64,000 nt of DNA, taken from Bacteroides intestinalis (GTDB lineage Bacteria; Bacteroidota; Bacteroidia; Bacteroidales; Bacteroidaceae). Of this stretch, positions 9,335 to 19,081 are shown one piece after another; within the stretch, counting starts at the first letter, position 1; each line of letters opens with the position of its first letter. Position numbers and translations under genes: made by a program. The DNA lies in assembly GCF_902364365.1 (NCBI RefSeq), contig NZ_CABJDN010000007.1, positions 248,001-312,000 on the forward strand, written 5' to 3'. The notes beneath the pieces were generated by a model that was not told where the DNA came from, ran no database searches, and was given only the letters and a program-made list of their open reading frames with translations.

Positions 9335-9958
9335 ATGGAGACAACAATTACATGGGAAGTAAAGGTGAAGAATACCCCTTTATTAATTAAGAAATGCAGT
9401 CACTGCGATAGTGACCGATTTTATTGTAGCGATAAGTTCAGGATGAATGCTCAAAAGAAGAACATAGATGTATGGTTGATTTACAGATGTGTGAAGTGCG
9501 ACAACACCTGTAACCTCACTTTGTTATCACGCAGTAAACCGGATTTGATTGATAAGACATTATTCCATAGTTTTTCAATGAATGATAAAGATGCGGCCTG
9601 GAAGTATGCTTTTTCTACTGAAATGGAGAGAAAGAATAACCTGAGACTGGATTATGGTAGCGTAGAATATGAAGTCGGTCCTGATACCTCATTGGAAGAT
9701 CTGCTGAATCTATCCAATGAGGTTATCAAAATCCACATCAAGTGCGAGTTTGAGTTTGATCTCAAATTATCATCATTAATCAGAAGATGCTTCTCACTCT
9801 CTGCCAATCAGGTGAAACGTATGTTCGAAGACGGTATAATTACGATTTCAGGCAACAAACCGCCCCAGAAACATAAAGTGAAAGATGGAGATATGATTCT
9901 GATACAGAGAGAGGAATTAAGGAAGTCGGTCAACCGTTCCATCCATGATATAGGGTAA
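9335..9958 (+). CDS. DUF1062 protein with zinc-finger-like and S4-like regions
   Basis: The 207-residue protein begins [18 protein letters not shown]. Two CxxC pairs (CSHC and CVKC, about 30 residues apart) look like a zinc ribbon. The C-terminal third ([19 protein letters not shown], ending [10 protein letters not shown]) resembles an S4-type RNA-binding motif. Together these match the DUF1062 family, whose function is not established; binding of structured RNA is an inference. Its 3' end overlaps the convergent acetyltransferase gene by 42 bp. Confidence 0.82.
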   Translation: METTITWEVKVKNTPLLIKKCSHCDSDRFYCSDKFRMNAQKKNIDVWLIYRCVKCDNTCNLTLLSRSKPDLIDKTLFHSFSMNDKDAAWKYAFSTEMERKNNLRLDYGSVEYEVGPDTSLEDLLNLSNEVIKIHIKCEFEFDLKLSSLIRRCFSLSANQVKRMFEDGIITISGNKPPQKHKVKDGDMILIQREELRKSVNRSIHDIG

Positions 9959-10537
9959 GGACTGACGTATCTTCTCAACAGGCCAGTTCCACCATTGTGT
10001 CTGTTGCAGCTTGGCGATTGTCTCTTCTTCAAATCGCATCCGTATTTTCCTGGCAGGTGTTCCTCCTACTATGGTGTAGGGAGGAACATCTTTAGTTACC
10101 ACTGCCCGGGCTGCGATGACAGCTCCATCTCCTATATGCACTCCTGCCATAATAACGGCTTCATAACCTATCCAGACGTCATTGCCTATAATGATATCAC
10201 CTTTATTATCCCATGCTGAGGCTACATTTTTCTTATCCAATCCCCATTCTTCAAAGAACAAGGGGAATGTGTAGTTGGACAAGGATTTCAATGTATGGTT
10301 GGCACTGTTAAAAAGAAACTTTGCCCCACAGGCAATAGAACAGAATTTGCCGATTATCAGGCGGTCTTGGTTGATAGGATAATGATAGAGTACATTATTC
10401 TTCTCAAATTGAGTCGGATCATTTACAAAGTCATTGTATATGGTATAGTTACCAACTATGATATTCGGATTGTTGATAATGGTATTCAGATAGATAGTCT
10501 GGTAATCGTTGGTACGCGGATATGTTTTCGTATTCAT
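9917..10537 (-). CDS. Vat/CatB-type xenobiotic acetyltransferase (hexapeptide repeat)
   Basis: The 206-residue protein has a left-handed beta-helix ([20 protein letters not shown], then [24 protein letters not shown]) and the family phrase [17 protein letters not shown], which contains the likely catalytic His. It closes with PARKIRMRF and WWNWP, typical of the CatB/Vat group of acetyl-CoA-dependent O-acetyltransferases. Members acetylate streptogramin A or chloramphenicol, but chromosomal homologues often have other acceptors, so resistance should not be assumed. A -7 box is present at 10702-10709. Confidence 0.88.
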   Translation of the reverse strand: MNTKTYPRTNDYQTIYLNTIINNPNIIVGNYTIYNDFVNDPTQFEKNNVLYHYPINQDRLIIGKFCSIACGAKFLFNSANHTLKSLSNYTFPLFFEEWGLDKKNVASAWDNKGDIIIGNDVWIGYEAVIMAGVHIGDGAVIAARAVVTKDVPPYTIVGGTPARKIRMRFEEETIAKLQQTQWWNWPVEKIRQSLPYIMDGTVDRLP

Positions 10538-10578
10538 TGTAATTACTTCTTTTTGTATGTTTAGTATTTCAATATCTT

Positions 10579-10630
10579 GTGACGGAGACGGTCACAACCC
10601 AATAGGGCAACAGACTTAACTATTGCCCTA
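10579..10630 (-). terminator. Hairpins downstream of PUL operon C
   Basis: Arms TAGGGCAA (10603-10610) and TTGCCCTA (10623-10630) form a stem 84 bp beyond the GH3 stop codon. A smaller stem GTGAC/GTCAC follows at 10579-10595. No long T-tract is seen. Confidence 0.45.
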
Positions 10631-10701
10631 CCATACCAAACGAAGCTATTTACAAAGTTGCCATTTCATTGTGATTAAATACTATGGTTCATATCGCATA
10701 G

Positions 10702-10709
10702 CAAAGATA
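10702..10709 (-). promoter_or_regulatory. -7 box of the acetyltransferase gene
   Basis: The minus strand reads TATCTTTG, a perfect -7 box, just beyond the GH3 stop codon and about 165 bp before the acetyltransferase ATG. Confidence 0.5.
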
Positions 10710-10713
10710 GCGA

Positions 10714-13074
10714 TTATTTCACTTCAAACTTCCCTTGCAACCTGATATCTTGTGAAGAACTTCCTACCATTACAGCAAATGTACCCGGTTCTACTACGAA
10801 ATGATTATCCTTATTCCATAATCCCATCTCTTGCGGGGTAAGTACGAAGTCAATCGCTTTTTCTTCGCCCGGTTCCAGATGGATACGTTCGAAGCCACGC
10901 AATACTTTTACATATGTAGTCACAGAACTCTTCTCATCATGCAGATAAAGCTGAACGACTTCATCTCCCGCAACTTTTCCTGTATTCTTCACTTTACAAC
11001 TCAGCTTCACACTGCCTTGTACACCAATGACCGGATTCTCTATCTTTAAATCACTATAAGCAAAAGTAGTATAACTCAAACCATATCCGAAGGGATAAAG
11101 CGTACCGGTAACACGTACAAAACCTTTTGAATCGGAACCCGGTTTAAAAGGAAAAGCAAAAGGTATCTGCCCTACCGAACGGGGAAAGGTTACCGCCAGT
11201 TTACCACCCGGATTGTAATCACCGAAAAGTACCTGTGCCACGGCATCCCCCATAAATTCTCCCGGGAACCAAGCATGTACAATACCCGGAATATAACGCT
11301 CAGCCCAGTTGATGGTGGCGGCACGTCCATCTACCAGCAGCAAGATCACAGGTTTGCCCGTTGCGTATACAGCTTGCAACAGTTTTTCCTGTCGTCCGCA
11401 CAAATCCAGATTGGTACGGGAATATTCCTCACGTACCGTTTTCTCATTTCCTCCCAGCACCATGATGGCTACGTCCGATTCCTTAGCCAAGGCTACAGCC
11501 TCATCCATCATAGCCTGTTCTTCCTGATCCAATGGTACCTCATAAAGTTCACTCTCCGGAAAATATTTATCAATAATGTCCGTTCCCTTTGCATAGCGAA
11601 CCTCTGCATCAGGCAAATACTCTTTTATTCCTTGATATACCGTCTTTATCGGAGCATTAGCCGGACCATAACGACAAATCAGGTTCTGCACTTCATTCGC
11701 ATTAGGACCAATCACTGCTACTTTCTTCAAATCTTTGGAGAGTGGCAAGATATTATTCTCATTCTTCAATAAAACGATAGATTCCAAAGCAGCTCTCATA
11801 GATACTGCCTGATGTTCCTTGCTATGCACCACCTTTTCAGGATGTTTTGCATCTCCCTTATAAGGATTATCAAACAACCCCATTCCAAACTTCACCCGCA
11901 ACACATCTGCTACACGGCTATCAATCGTCTGCATGGAAACCTTTCCTTCACTAATAGCCTGCCGAAGCGGACGAATGAAGTTCTCGGGCAAAGTAAAGTT
12001 AGTACGCACATTCAGTCCCGCATTTACTACCTGGGCAGCTCCATCTACAGCATCGGCAGCCACCTGATGCTTGGAATAAAGAAATTCTACCGCTTCACTG
12101 TCAGACACTACATATCCTTTGAATCCCCATTCATGGCGAAGTATTTCAGTAAGGAAATGATAGCTTCCGGTAATCGGTTCACCATCATAGTCATTATACG
12201 AACTCATGACTCCCAATGCTCCGGCTTCGCAAAAAGCCTTGCGGAAAGGTTCGATATAAAGAGTCCGCATCTCACGCGGTGCTACGTGCGGATCGGTACG
12301 GGTACCGGCATCACGCCCACCGACAGGTATACTATATACTGCAAAGTGTTTGGGAGTGGCAACCAGTCCTTCTTGCTGGAGTCCTTTAATCATCCGTTTT
12401 CCAAGCTCTCCCACCAGAAAAGGATCTTCTCCGTAGCACTCTACTACACGTCCCCAACGCGGATCTTGTGCAATATCCAGAATAGGAGAATAAATATTAG
12501 TATAACCTAACGCTTTAGCCTCTTCAGCGGTGACCTGAGCTATTTCACTGATCAATTCCTTATTCCAGGTAGCCCCCTGTCCGCATTGGGCAGGGAACAT
12601 GGTGGCCCGGTCATGGCAAAGTCCGCGAATTCCTTCATTGGTGAAATCGACAGGTATTCCCAAGCGGGTCTGTTCCACAAACCATCGCTGAATGGTCTGC
12701 CGGTTTTCTACACTATTCACATAAGGGTATGATAAAGAAGAACCGAAACGTCCCAAACCATTGGCCTGTTCATCGATATTGGCTATACCGTCCTTCCAGA
12801 TTTCATCTTTCCACTTCTCGGTAGGAAGCGAATCTTTCAGTACACGGCCGGACCCGTACAAAGTAGCCATCTGGCAAGTCTTCTCCTCCAGAGTCATCTG
12901 CGACAGCAGGTCTTTTACCCTTGCCTCTATCGGTGCCGAAGGATCTTCGTAAATATCCTTCACGCCGTTCTTGTTAAAATCAATCCAGCCTTTCTTATAT
13001 ATACCGGGATTATTACCCGCATACACACCCGCACAAAGCGATACAGCAATACATAAAGCAATTCTTCTTTTCAT
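10714..13074 (-). CDS. GH3 glycoside hydrolase (beta-glucosidase/beta-xylosidase type)
   Basis: The 786-residue protein has a signal peptide (MKRRIALCIAVSLCAGVYAG). The N-terminal TIM barrel contains PAQCGQGATWN and AQDPRWGRVVECYGEDPFL. The nucleophile Asp lies in GYVVSDSEAV (D325). The (alpha/beta)6 sandwich carries GNEKTVREEYSRTNLDL, where the acid/base Glu is expected. A C-terminal fibronectin-III-like domain (NTGKVAGDEVVQLYLHD) completes the usual GH3 plan. It removes terminal beta-linked sugars from oligosaccharides, probably in the periplasm. It is the last gene of operon C, 9 bp after GH92. The specificity (glucose, xylose or other) cannot be read from sequence. Confidence 0.93.
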   Translation of the reverse strand: MKRRIALCIAVSLCAGVYAGNNPGIYKKGWIDFNKNGVKDIYEDPSAPIEARVKDLLSQMTLEEKTCQMATLYGSGRVLKDSLPTEKWKDEIWKDGIANIDEQANGLGRFGSSLSYPYVNSVENRQTIQRWFVEQTRLGIPVDFTNEGIRGLCHDRATMFPAQCGQGATWNKELISEIAQVTAEEAKALGYTNIYSPILDIAQDPRWGRVVECYGEDPFLVGELGKRMIKGLQQEGLVATPKHFAVYSIPVGGRDAGTRTDPHVAPREMRTLYIEPFRKAFCEAGALGVMSSYNDYDGEPITGSYHFLTEILRHEWGFKGYVVSDSEAVEFLYSKHQVAADAVDGAAQVVNAGLNVRTNFTLPENFIRPLRQAISEGKVSMQTIDSRVADVLRVKFGMGLFDNPYKGDAKHPEKVVHSKEHQAVSMRAALESIVLLKNENNILPLSKDLKKVAVIGPNANEVQNLICRYGPANAPIKTVYQGIKEYLPDAEVRYAKGTDIIDKYFPESELYEVPLDQEEQAMMDEAVALAKESDVAIMVLGGNEKTVREEYSRTNLDLCGRQEKLLQAVYATGKPVILLLVDGRAATINWAERYIPGIVHAWFPGEFMGDAVAQVLFGDYNPGGKLAVTFPRSVGQIPFAFPFKPGSDSKGFVRVTGTLYPFGYGLSYTTFAYSDLKIENPVIGVQGSVKLSCKVKNTGKVAGDEVVQLYLHDEKSSVTTYVKVLRGFERIHLEPGEEKAIDFVLTPQEMGLWNKDNHFVVEPGTFAVMVGSSSQDIRLQGKFEVK

Positions 13075-13083
13075 AGCATCTTT

Positions 13084-15345
13084 TTAGTTTTCCATTTCCA
13101 ATATTAATTCTCCACCCTTCATCAAGTCGAAATGAGAGAATCTTGGTTCCGCCAATTCCTCACGATTCAACTTCATGGAGCGAATATACTTATTTTCTTC
13201 GCTATTATTCTTCGCTTGGATTACAAAATCTTTTCCATCACTCAAATGAATAGTTACTTTATCAAACATCGGACGGCCAATCTCATAGACCGGACGGCCC
13301 GGACAGAACGAATAGAATCCCATAGCACTCAATGCATACCAAGCAGACATTTGTCCAACATCCTCGTTTCCGGAAAGCCCGTTAGGATCGTTATGATAGA
13401 GTGTACGAAGAATATGGTCTACTAAAGCCTGTGTCTTGCGAGGTGCACCGGCATAATTATAAAGGTATGGAATATGATGGCTTGGTTCATTGCCATGTGC
13501 ATACTGCCCAATCATCCCGGTAACATCGGCAGCGGCATTCGGATCACCCGTCAGTTCGGAACTTGTAGTAAACAGCGTGTCCAGATGGGCTTCGAAAGAT
13601 TTCTGTCCCCCAACCAGTTCCATCAGTCCTTCTACGTCCTGCGGAACAAACCATGCCCATTGCCATGCATTTCCCTCTACGTAATTACTGGGACGTTGCA
13701 CGGATGCCGGATCAAAAGGAGTAATCCAACTGCCATCACTCAGACGTCCCCGCATCAGTTTAGTTTCCGGATCAAAATAATTCCGATAGTTCCTGGAAAG
13801 CTCCATATATTTATCATAAAGGTCTTTACGGTTATGCTCCTTCGTCATCTGGGCTATCAGCCAGTCATTATAGGCAAATTCCAATCCTTGTGAAACAGAA
13901 CCACCTACCTTATCGCAAGGAATATATCCCAGTTCATTCTTATATTTAATGGATACAGGCATCAGTTTCCCATTCAGAATCTGGCGATCCATCATCGGCG
14001 TGACACCCGTAGTATCATATACTGATGAACGTATGCACGCTTCCAATGCCTTCTTTACATCAAAATCGCATTGTTTTTTCATCATGGCATCGGCTATGAC
14101 AGAAACGGCATGGTAACCGATCATAGTACCGGTTTCATTAGAAGCCAGTTCCCATTTAGGCAAGATGCCACCCTCATCATACTTACGAAGCAGTGAACGA
14201 ATGAAAGCCTGATTCTGCTCCGGTGTAACGATGGTATAGAGAGGATGAGCTGCACGGAAAGTATCCCAAAGAGAGAACACCGTATAATTTGTATAAGAAG
14301 CATCCTGTTTAATCTCATGTCCCATTGTACGGTAACGCCCATCTACATCGGATGCCAGGCTCGGCTGGATAAATGCGTGATACAGTGAAGTATAAAATAC
14401 AGTACGGCTATCATTGTCCGAAGTTTCGATATCAATCTTTCCAAGGGCTTCATTCCAGGCAGTATTCGCCTGTTTCATGACACCTTCAAAGTCCCAATTG
14501 GGGATTTCAGCCTCTACATTCAATCGGGCACCCTCTTCGTCCACACTTGAGATACCGACCTTTGCCAATACACGTCCGTCAGCAGGGAGATTTCTAAAAC
14601 TAATCACTGCCTTAGCGGTATTGACTGTTACAGATGTACTATCCGATTGATACTCAGTTCCCGAATACAATTTATAATCAAACGGACTGGAAAACACTGC
14701 ATAGAAATATACATAGTGACGCTTAGCCCAACCAACAGTATATTTCATTCCTGCTATGGTAGAATCATTCACCACACGAATCTGAGTAACAGGATGCTGA
14801 TGACCATGAATGGTAGGTTCCATATCCACAATCAGACGGGCATCACTTGCCTTAGGGTAAGTATACCGATGCAGGCCTGCACGCAAAGTAGCGGTCAGTT
14901 CCACATTGATAGAATCATCCTGCAACAGTACTTGATAATAGCCCGGCCGGGCACTCTCTTGTTCATGAGAGAAACGAGAACGATAACCTTCATCCGGGTT
15001 TTCTGCCGTTCCGGCAATCAAAGGTTTCTCGCCGACTACGGGCATAAAGAGTATATCGCCATAATCTCCAATACCCGTTCCACTAAGATGAGTATGAGAG
15101 AAGCCCATGATGGAAGTATCGTCGTAATAATAGCCGGAACAAGCATCCCAGCCCAAGAGACGGGTATCCGGACTCAACTGTACCATTCCATGAGGTAAAG
15201 TTGCACCAGGGAAAGTGTGCCCATGTCCACCAGTCCCTATAAATACATTCACGCTATCGGTATACTCCTTTGGGAGGTTCTTTTCTGCACAGGAAAACAA
15301 TCCGATTCCTGAGACCAACAACAGCATGCAGAGTTTATTCTTCAT
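13084..15345 (-). CDS. GH92 exo-alpha-mannosidase-family lipoprotein
   Basis: The 753-residue protein has a lipoprotein signal (GIGLFSC, Cys19). The N-terminal beta-sandwich includes NVFIGTGGHGHTFPGA. The (alpha/alpha)6 domain holds the family motifs GNEPSHHIPYLYNYAGAP (from residue 618) and GNEDVGQMSAWYALSAMGFY (from 659). GH92 enzymes are Ca-dependent, inverting alpha-mannosidases. Linkage varies, so the 1,2-, 1,3-, 1,4- or 1,6- preference is unknown. In this PUL it would strip terminal alpha-mannose or a closely related sugar. The gene lies within operon C. Confidence 0.95.
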   Translation of the reverse strand: MKNKLCMLLLVSGIGLFSCAEKNLPKEYTDSVNVFIGTGGHGHTFPGATLPHGMVQLSPDTRLLGWDACSGYYYDDTSIMGFSHTHLSGTGIGDYGDILFMPVVGEKPLIAGTAENPDEGYRSRFSHEQESARPGYYQVLLQDDSINVELTATLRAGLHRYTYPKASDARLIVDMEPTIHGHQHPVTQIRVVNDSTIAGMKYTVGWAKRHYVYFYAVFSSPFDYKLYSGTEYQSDSTSVTVNTAKAVISFRNLPADGRVLAKVGISSVDEEGARLNVEAEIPNWDFEGVMKQANTAWNEALGKIDIETSDNDSRTVFYTSLYHAFIQPSLASDVDGRYRTMGHEIKQDASYTNYTVFSLWDTFRAAHPLYTIVTPEQNQAFIRSLLRKYDEGGILPKWELASNETGTMIGYHAVSVIADAMMKKQCDFDVKKALEACIRSSVYDTTGVTPMMDRQILNGKLMPVSIKYKNELGYIPCDKVGGSVSQGLEFAYNDWLIAQMTKEHNRKDLYDKYMELSRNYRNYFDPETKLMRGRLSDGSWITPFDPASVQRPSNYVEGNAWQWAWFVPQDVEGLMELVGGQKSFEAHLDTLFTTSSELTGDPNAAADVTGMIGQYAHGNEPSHHIPYLYNYAGAPRKTQALVDHILRTLYHNDPNGLSGNEDVGQMSAWYALSAMGFYSFCPGRPVYEIGRPMFDKVTIHLSDGKDFVIQAKNNSEENKYIRSMKLNREELAEPRFSHFDLMKGGELILEMEN

Positions 15346-15405
15346 AAAATTATATGTTTATGTTTTTGTTATAAAAGCAAATATTTATATGTTAACAATC
15401 AGTCG

Positions 15406-18400
15406 TTACTTGATACGTGTAAGATTCCAATTAGCTTCAACCTTCATAGCCTTCCCTTTCATACGGATAATCAGTGGATAACAAGGCTTTACTGCTACAT
15501 CTCCCGCACCCGGTCCATCTTTAACGGTTGGATTGGCCGGTATTCCCGAAGCCTCGCCCAATACCACTTCCACCACTTCTCCCTCAGGAATGCCGAATTG
15601 TACGGAAGCAGAAGAAGTACGGCAAGTAAAACCAGATTTATAAGGATAGGAGAAAGTATTATGAATCCGTTCGTGTACTTCGCTGCCTGTCAATGTAGTT
15701 GCTGTAGGTTGTCCATCCATAATCGGTTTTTCATTGAACAGGATGACATATTCGTATAAATGAGAAGAATCGGATGTACAAGTATATACATCTTGCAAAT
15801 GTGTACCTTTTAAGTCCAGGCTTCGTTTCATCCTGACTCCGGGATAAGCTGTAGTGGTTTCTGCCTCAGCATATCCTCCGTCAGAACGGGGATTGAACTT
15901 CAAAAGTTTACCCACACTCCTTTTCTGATCCTTAGCATCCACAGTCACCGTATTGTGCGAAAGAGTACGCTTATACCATTTCAAATAATCCGGAACTCCA
16001 TAACCGGAAGTTCCGAAGTCTGATACCAGCTCATTCTTACCATCATGAATCGTAATGGAAAGTTTATCCGGATGACCGTGTCCGATACCTTCTCCACCAA
16101 ATTTCAATACAACAGTACGTGCATCACTACGTAACAAGCAGAAACCGGAAGTATTAAACGAATAACTCTGTTGTAACAGACTCTCTCCGGATGCTTTTAT
16201 CAACTGGTTACTTAGCAAAGCTTCGGGATCCAGTCTCTTTTTCTGAGCATAAGTCAGTTCCAATACACGTTTCAGGAAAGGATCGTTATACCGAGCATTT
16301 GCTACCTCATACAAGGCTGATTGAGACAGAAGATTAGCCCCATACCATCCATCGCTATGTGCAGGGAAAGATAAATCTGGATATGTCCCCTTTACCGGTT
16401 CCACAAACATATCGTGCAAATCCTTATCAAACAGTTTTATCCCCCGGCATTTTACTGCATTAGCAGTGAACAGCAAGGCTTCCAGCGGATAATAATGATA
16501 ATGGGGAGATCCCTCATTTATCCAGCCATCGTTATTTTTATGTTTTTCAATCAGGTAGTGGTAGCCATACTTATCCTTATTGATTGCTACATCAACAATA
16601 GAGTCATTTTCCAAAGCAATGCCTAAAGCAGCCAATCCACTATTATGCCACATCTGCCAGTTAGCCCCGGCCGGACGATGCAACAATAAAGTAGCGGCAG
16701 GTTGCAGATATCCTTCTTCTATCGCTTGAACTTCCTCTTTTGATAAAACTGGTTTAACAGCCATATAGGCCATTGCCACTTTAGTAGCCCAGTTGGCCTC
16801 ATCCAGACTCTGAGCAAATGCTTTCCCACTATGTTGAGCAGTGGCTTTCCTACCTGAGTTATGCTCGAACCAACCGGCATACTTACCTGCATAATCCAAT
16901 AACATGGTACGGATATAATCAGCATATTGTTGTTTTCCGGTGGCCAGATAAAGATACATACACTGATACATATAATCTCTGTTCAGCATGTGTACTTCAT
17001 AAATCCACGCCCAGTCATAACGGTTGTTTCCAATCCACTCTTTATCGCAAGCCGAGCAATATTGTGCCAAAGGCTTATCCCAACGGAAAGTAAATTGCAG
17101 ATTATGTACCGGACAGAAGTAATCATGAAAATGTCCTCCTTCTTCTTTAGGCACTTCCAACGGATGCTTACGTCTTTCTTTCACTTTCTGTTCCAAATCG
17201 GCTATGATTTTCTTTCCCCACTGTGATTTTACCGATAAGCGAATAGCAGCAACATCTTCATCAGAAAAGAAATAAAAACCTTCGTTGCCTTTCTTGGCTA
17301 CAATTGACCAATCGCCGGAATAATAAGCTTGATTCAACAAACGGAGCTTGGCAGCATCGCCCTGACGGATAAACAGATTCTCCAGATCTTTGTATAAGTA
17401 GAATTGCAACCAGTAACCACGGTTATATTTCTCGCGTGTGGTTGAAGCTTGCATCCATTTAGCATACCACAAAGGTTCTACTCCATATTGGCGTGCCACC
17501 TGAACGGCTTGCCCGGCATTCTTCCAGATATCTTCAGACATCCGTTTGCCTAAAGCAACATAATCATTATAAGTAAACTTGGAAATATCAATCACCTCAC
17601 AGGCATCGTCAATACCCAGTTCTTTAAAGTCAATCACGGTCTCCATCTTTGTATCACCATCGAGGTCATATTCAATATGATCGAAGAAACCATTATTGTC
17701 ACGGTCGCTATAAAGTACCGTAGCAAACTGTTTCGGATCGCGAAAGCCCATCCACATACGGTCCCATCCCTGGAAGTATTCCGCATTCTGATCAATACGC
17801 CAAACTCCGGTTTCTGCTCCATACAAGTGCAGGCGACCGTCAAAGCGGCTGATATAAAGCTGCGCATTACCCGAATTATCCATGTCCCACTCACCACGGT
17901 CACCGGCAGCATCACTCTGTTTGTTGTTGTCGATACCACCCTTATTCCATCCTACCTTAAACGGATCTTTGGGATCATAGAACTCTACACGTTCCCAACG
18001 GCTGCAATCATCATCTTCATCATAGATAAAGTTGATACGGTTCCACTTACCACGCTGGAAGATCAGTTCCCGGGCACTGTCATGATCCGGATATATTAAT
18101 TCCGTCAGTTGACGATAACGGGGGTCCATAAAGAATTTATCAGCCTCGGGCATTCCACGCAGGTTTCTGATAGGGTGAACCTGATCCATATAATCAAAAC
18201 CTTCGCCCTGGAAACCGATAGTGAAATCAAAGTCAAACTCATTACCGGTGGCATTGTCGTTATCAATATCCACAGAAAGCGACACCCAATCTACCCGTCC
18301 TTCTACCTGACGATTCACATAACTGTTAGAGGGAGCATTCGGATCGTGAATCTTAGGAGAATCCAATAAACGAATAGCCATTTCTGTCCTATTGTCTTTA

Positions 18401-19068
18401 TCCGGATCATAGAACAAGAAGGGATTCTCCCAGTTCAAGCGCAAATCCTTCATATCATACGTAGAAGTATGTATCTTCATGAAAGCAGAATGACCACTAT
18501 AGTCCTCATAGAAATCGGACAAACCGCTACGATCCCAACATTGAAGAGTAAAGTTATTCCAATTGATATAATTGAAAACATTATCATGGTCCAGATCGAG
18601 CATTATCATATAATGTCCGTTAGGCCATACTTCCCCTGTACGTTCTTTCGGGTATTCAATGACAATCTGCATATCTGCTTTGCCATCTCCGTCTGTATCT
18701 ACCCAGTCGATGATCAAGTCTCCCTGACCTCCGTAAATTCCATCCCGATTACGGTCAATCAACAAGCAGTCGTTCACCATATCACCTTCCAGGTCACCTT
18801 CCTTCATATTGCCGTCATCGTCCAGCCACAAGATAGGGATGTCATTGTGGGTAACAGACTTTATGGCATCCGGTTTGCCGTCTCCGTTCAGATCCAGGTA
18901 CTCCGGTTTATAACCAACCGATGGAGGAGGGAGACGCAATGGGGTTAATTGGGTACGTATGTTCCAATAATCTTTGGAAGGTTCTTGAGCCCGACTATTT
19001 TGGGGTAATCCAGTAAAAAGGAACAATGCGGCACAAGCTATTCTAAATAAATTCTTTCTGTTTTTCAT
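15406..19068 (-). CDS. Large heparinase II/III-like lyase with N-terminal Asp-rich (Ca-binding-like) repeats
   Basis: The 1220-residue protein has a signal peptide (cleavage near NSRAQ). Residues 55-480 hold many Asp-rich loops, such as DLNGDGKPD, DRNRDGIYGG, DTDGDGKADM, DPDKDNRTE, DIDNDNATGN and DRDNNGFFD, like EF-hand/dockerin or FG-GAP calcium sites. Residues 540-930 look like an (alpha/alpha) toroid, with WQMWHNSGLAALG and EGSPHYHYYPLEALL. Residues 980-1200 are a heparinase II/III-like beta-sandwich (GGEGIGHGHPDKLSITIHDG, LSHNTVTVDAKDQ). Such proteins cleave uronic-acid-containing polysaccharides by beta-elimination. The N-terminal Asp-rich half is unusual. I cannot place it in a numbered PL family. 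It is the third gene of operon C. Confidence 0.85.
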   Translation of the reverse strand: MKNRKNLFRIACAALFLFTGLPQNSRAQEPSKDYWNIRTQLTPLRLPPPSVGYKPEYLDLNGDGKPDAIKSVTHNDIPILWLDDDGNMKEGDLEGDMVNDCLLIDRNRDGIYGGQGDLIIDWVDTDGDGKADMQIVIEYPKERTGEVWPNGHYMIMLDLDHDNVFNYINWNNFTLQCWDRSGLSDFYEDYSGHSAFMKIHTSTYDMKDLRLNWENPFLFYDPDKDNRTEMAIRLLDSPKIHDPNAPSNSYVNRQVEGRVDWVSLSVDIDNDNATGNEFDFDFTIGFQGEGFDYMDQVHPIRNLRGMPEADKFFMDPRYRQLTELIYPDHDSARELIFQRGKWNRINFIYDEDDDCSRWERVEFYDPKDPFKVGWNKGGIDNNKQSDAAGDRGEWDMDNSGNAQLYISRFDGRLHLYGAETGVWRIDQNAEYFQGWDRMWMGFRDPKQFATVLYSDRDNNGFFDHIEYDLDGDTKMETVIDFKELGIDDACEVIDISKFTYNDYVALGKRMSEDIWKNAGQAVQVARQYGVEPLWYAKWMQASTTREKYNRGYWLQFYLYKDLENLFIRQGDAAKLRLLNQAYYSGDWSIVAKKGNEGFYFFSDEDVAAIRLSVKSQWGKKIIADLEQKVKERRKHPLEVPKEEGGHFHDYFCPVHNLQFTFRWDKPLAQYCSACDKEWIGNNRYDWAWIYEVHMLNRDYMYQCMYLYLATGKQQYADYIRTMLLDYAGKYAGWFEHNSGRKATAQHSGKAFAQSLDEANWATKVAMAYMAVKPVLSKEEVQAIEEGYLQPAATLLLHRPAGANWQMWHNSGLAALGIALENDSIVDVAINKDKYGYHYLIEKHKNNDGWINEGSPHYHYYPLEALLFTANAVKCRGIKLFDKDLHDMFVEPVKGTYPDLSFPAHSDGWYGANLLSQSALYEVANARYNDPFLKRVLELTYAQKKRLDPEALLSNQLIKASGESLLQQSYSFNTSGFCLLRSDARTVVLKFGGEGIGHGHPDKLSITIHDGKNELVSDFGTSGYGVPDYLKWYKRTLSHNTVTVDAKDQKRSVGKLLKFNPRSDGGYAEAETTTAYPGVRMKRSLDLKGTHLQDVYTCTSDSSHLYEYVILFNEKPIMDGQPTATTLTGSEVHERIHNTFSYPYKSGFTCRTSSASVQFGIPEGEVVEVVLGEASGIPANPTVKDGPGAGDVAVKPCYPLIIRMKGKAMKVEANWNLTRIK

Positions 19069-19081
19069 GATATCCTATATA

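Noticed and set aside
15346..15405. Possible internal promoter before GH92 (an AATATTTG-like box in a 60-bp gap)
   Set aside because: It matches only part of the consensus and has none of the operator elements.
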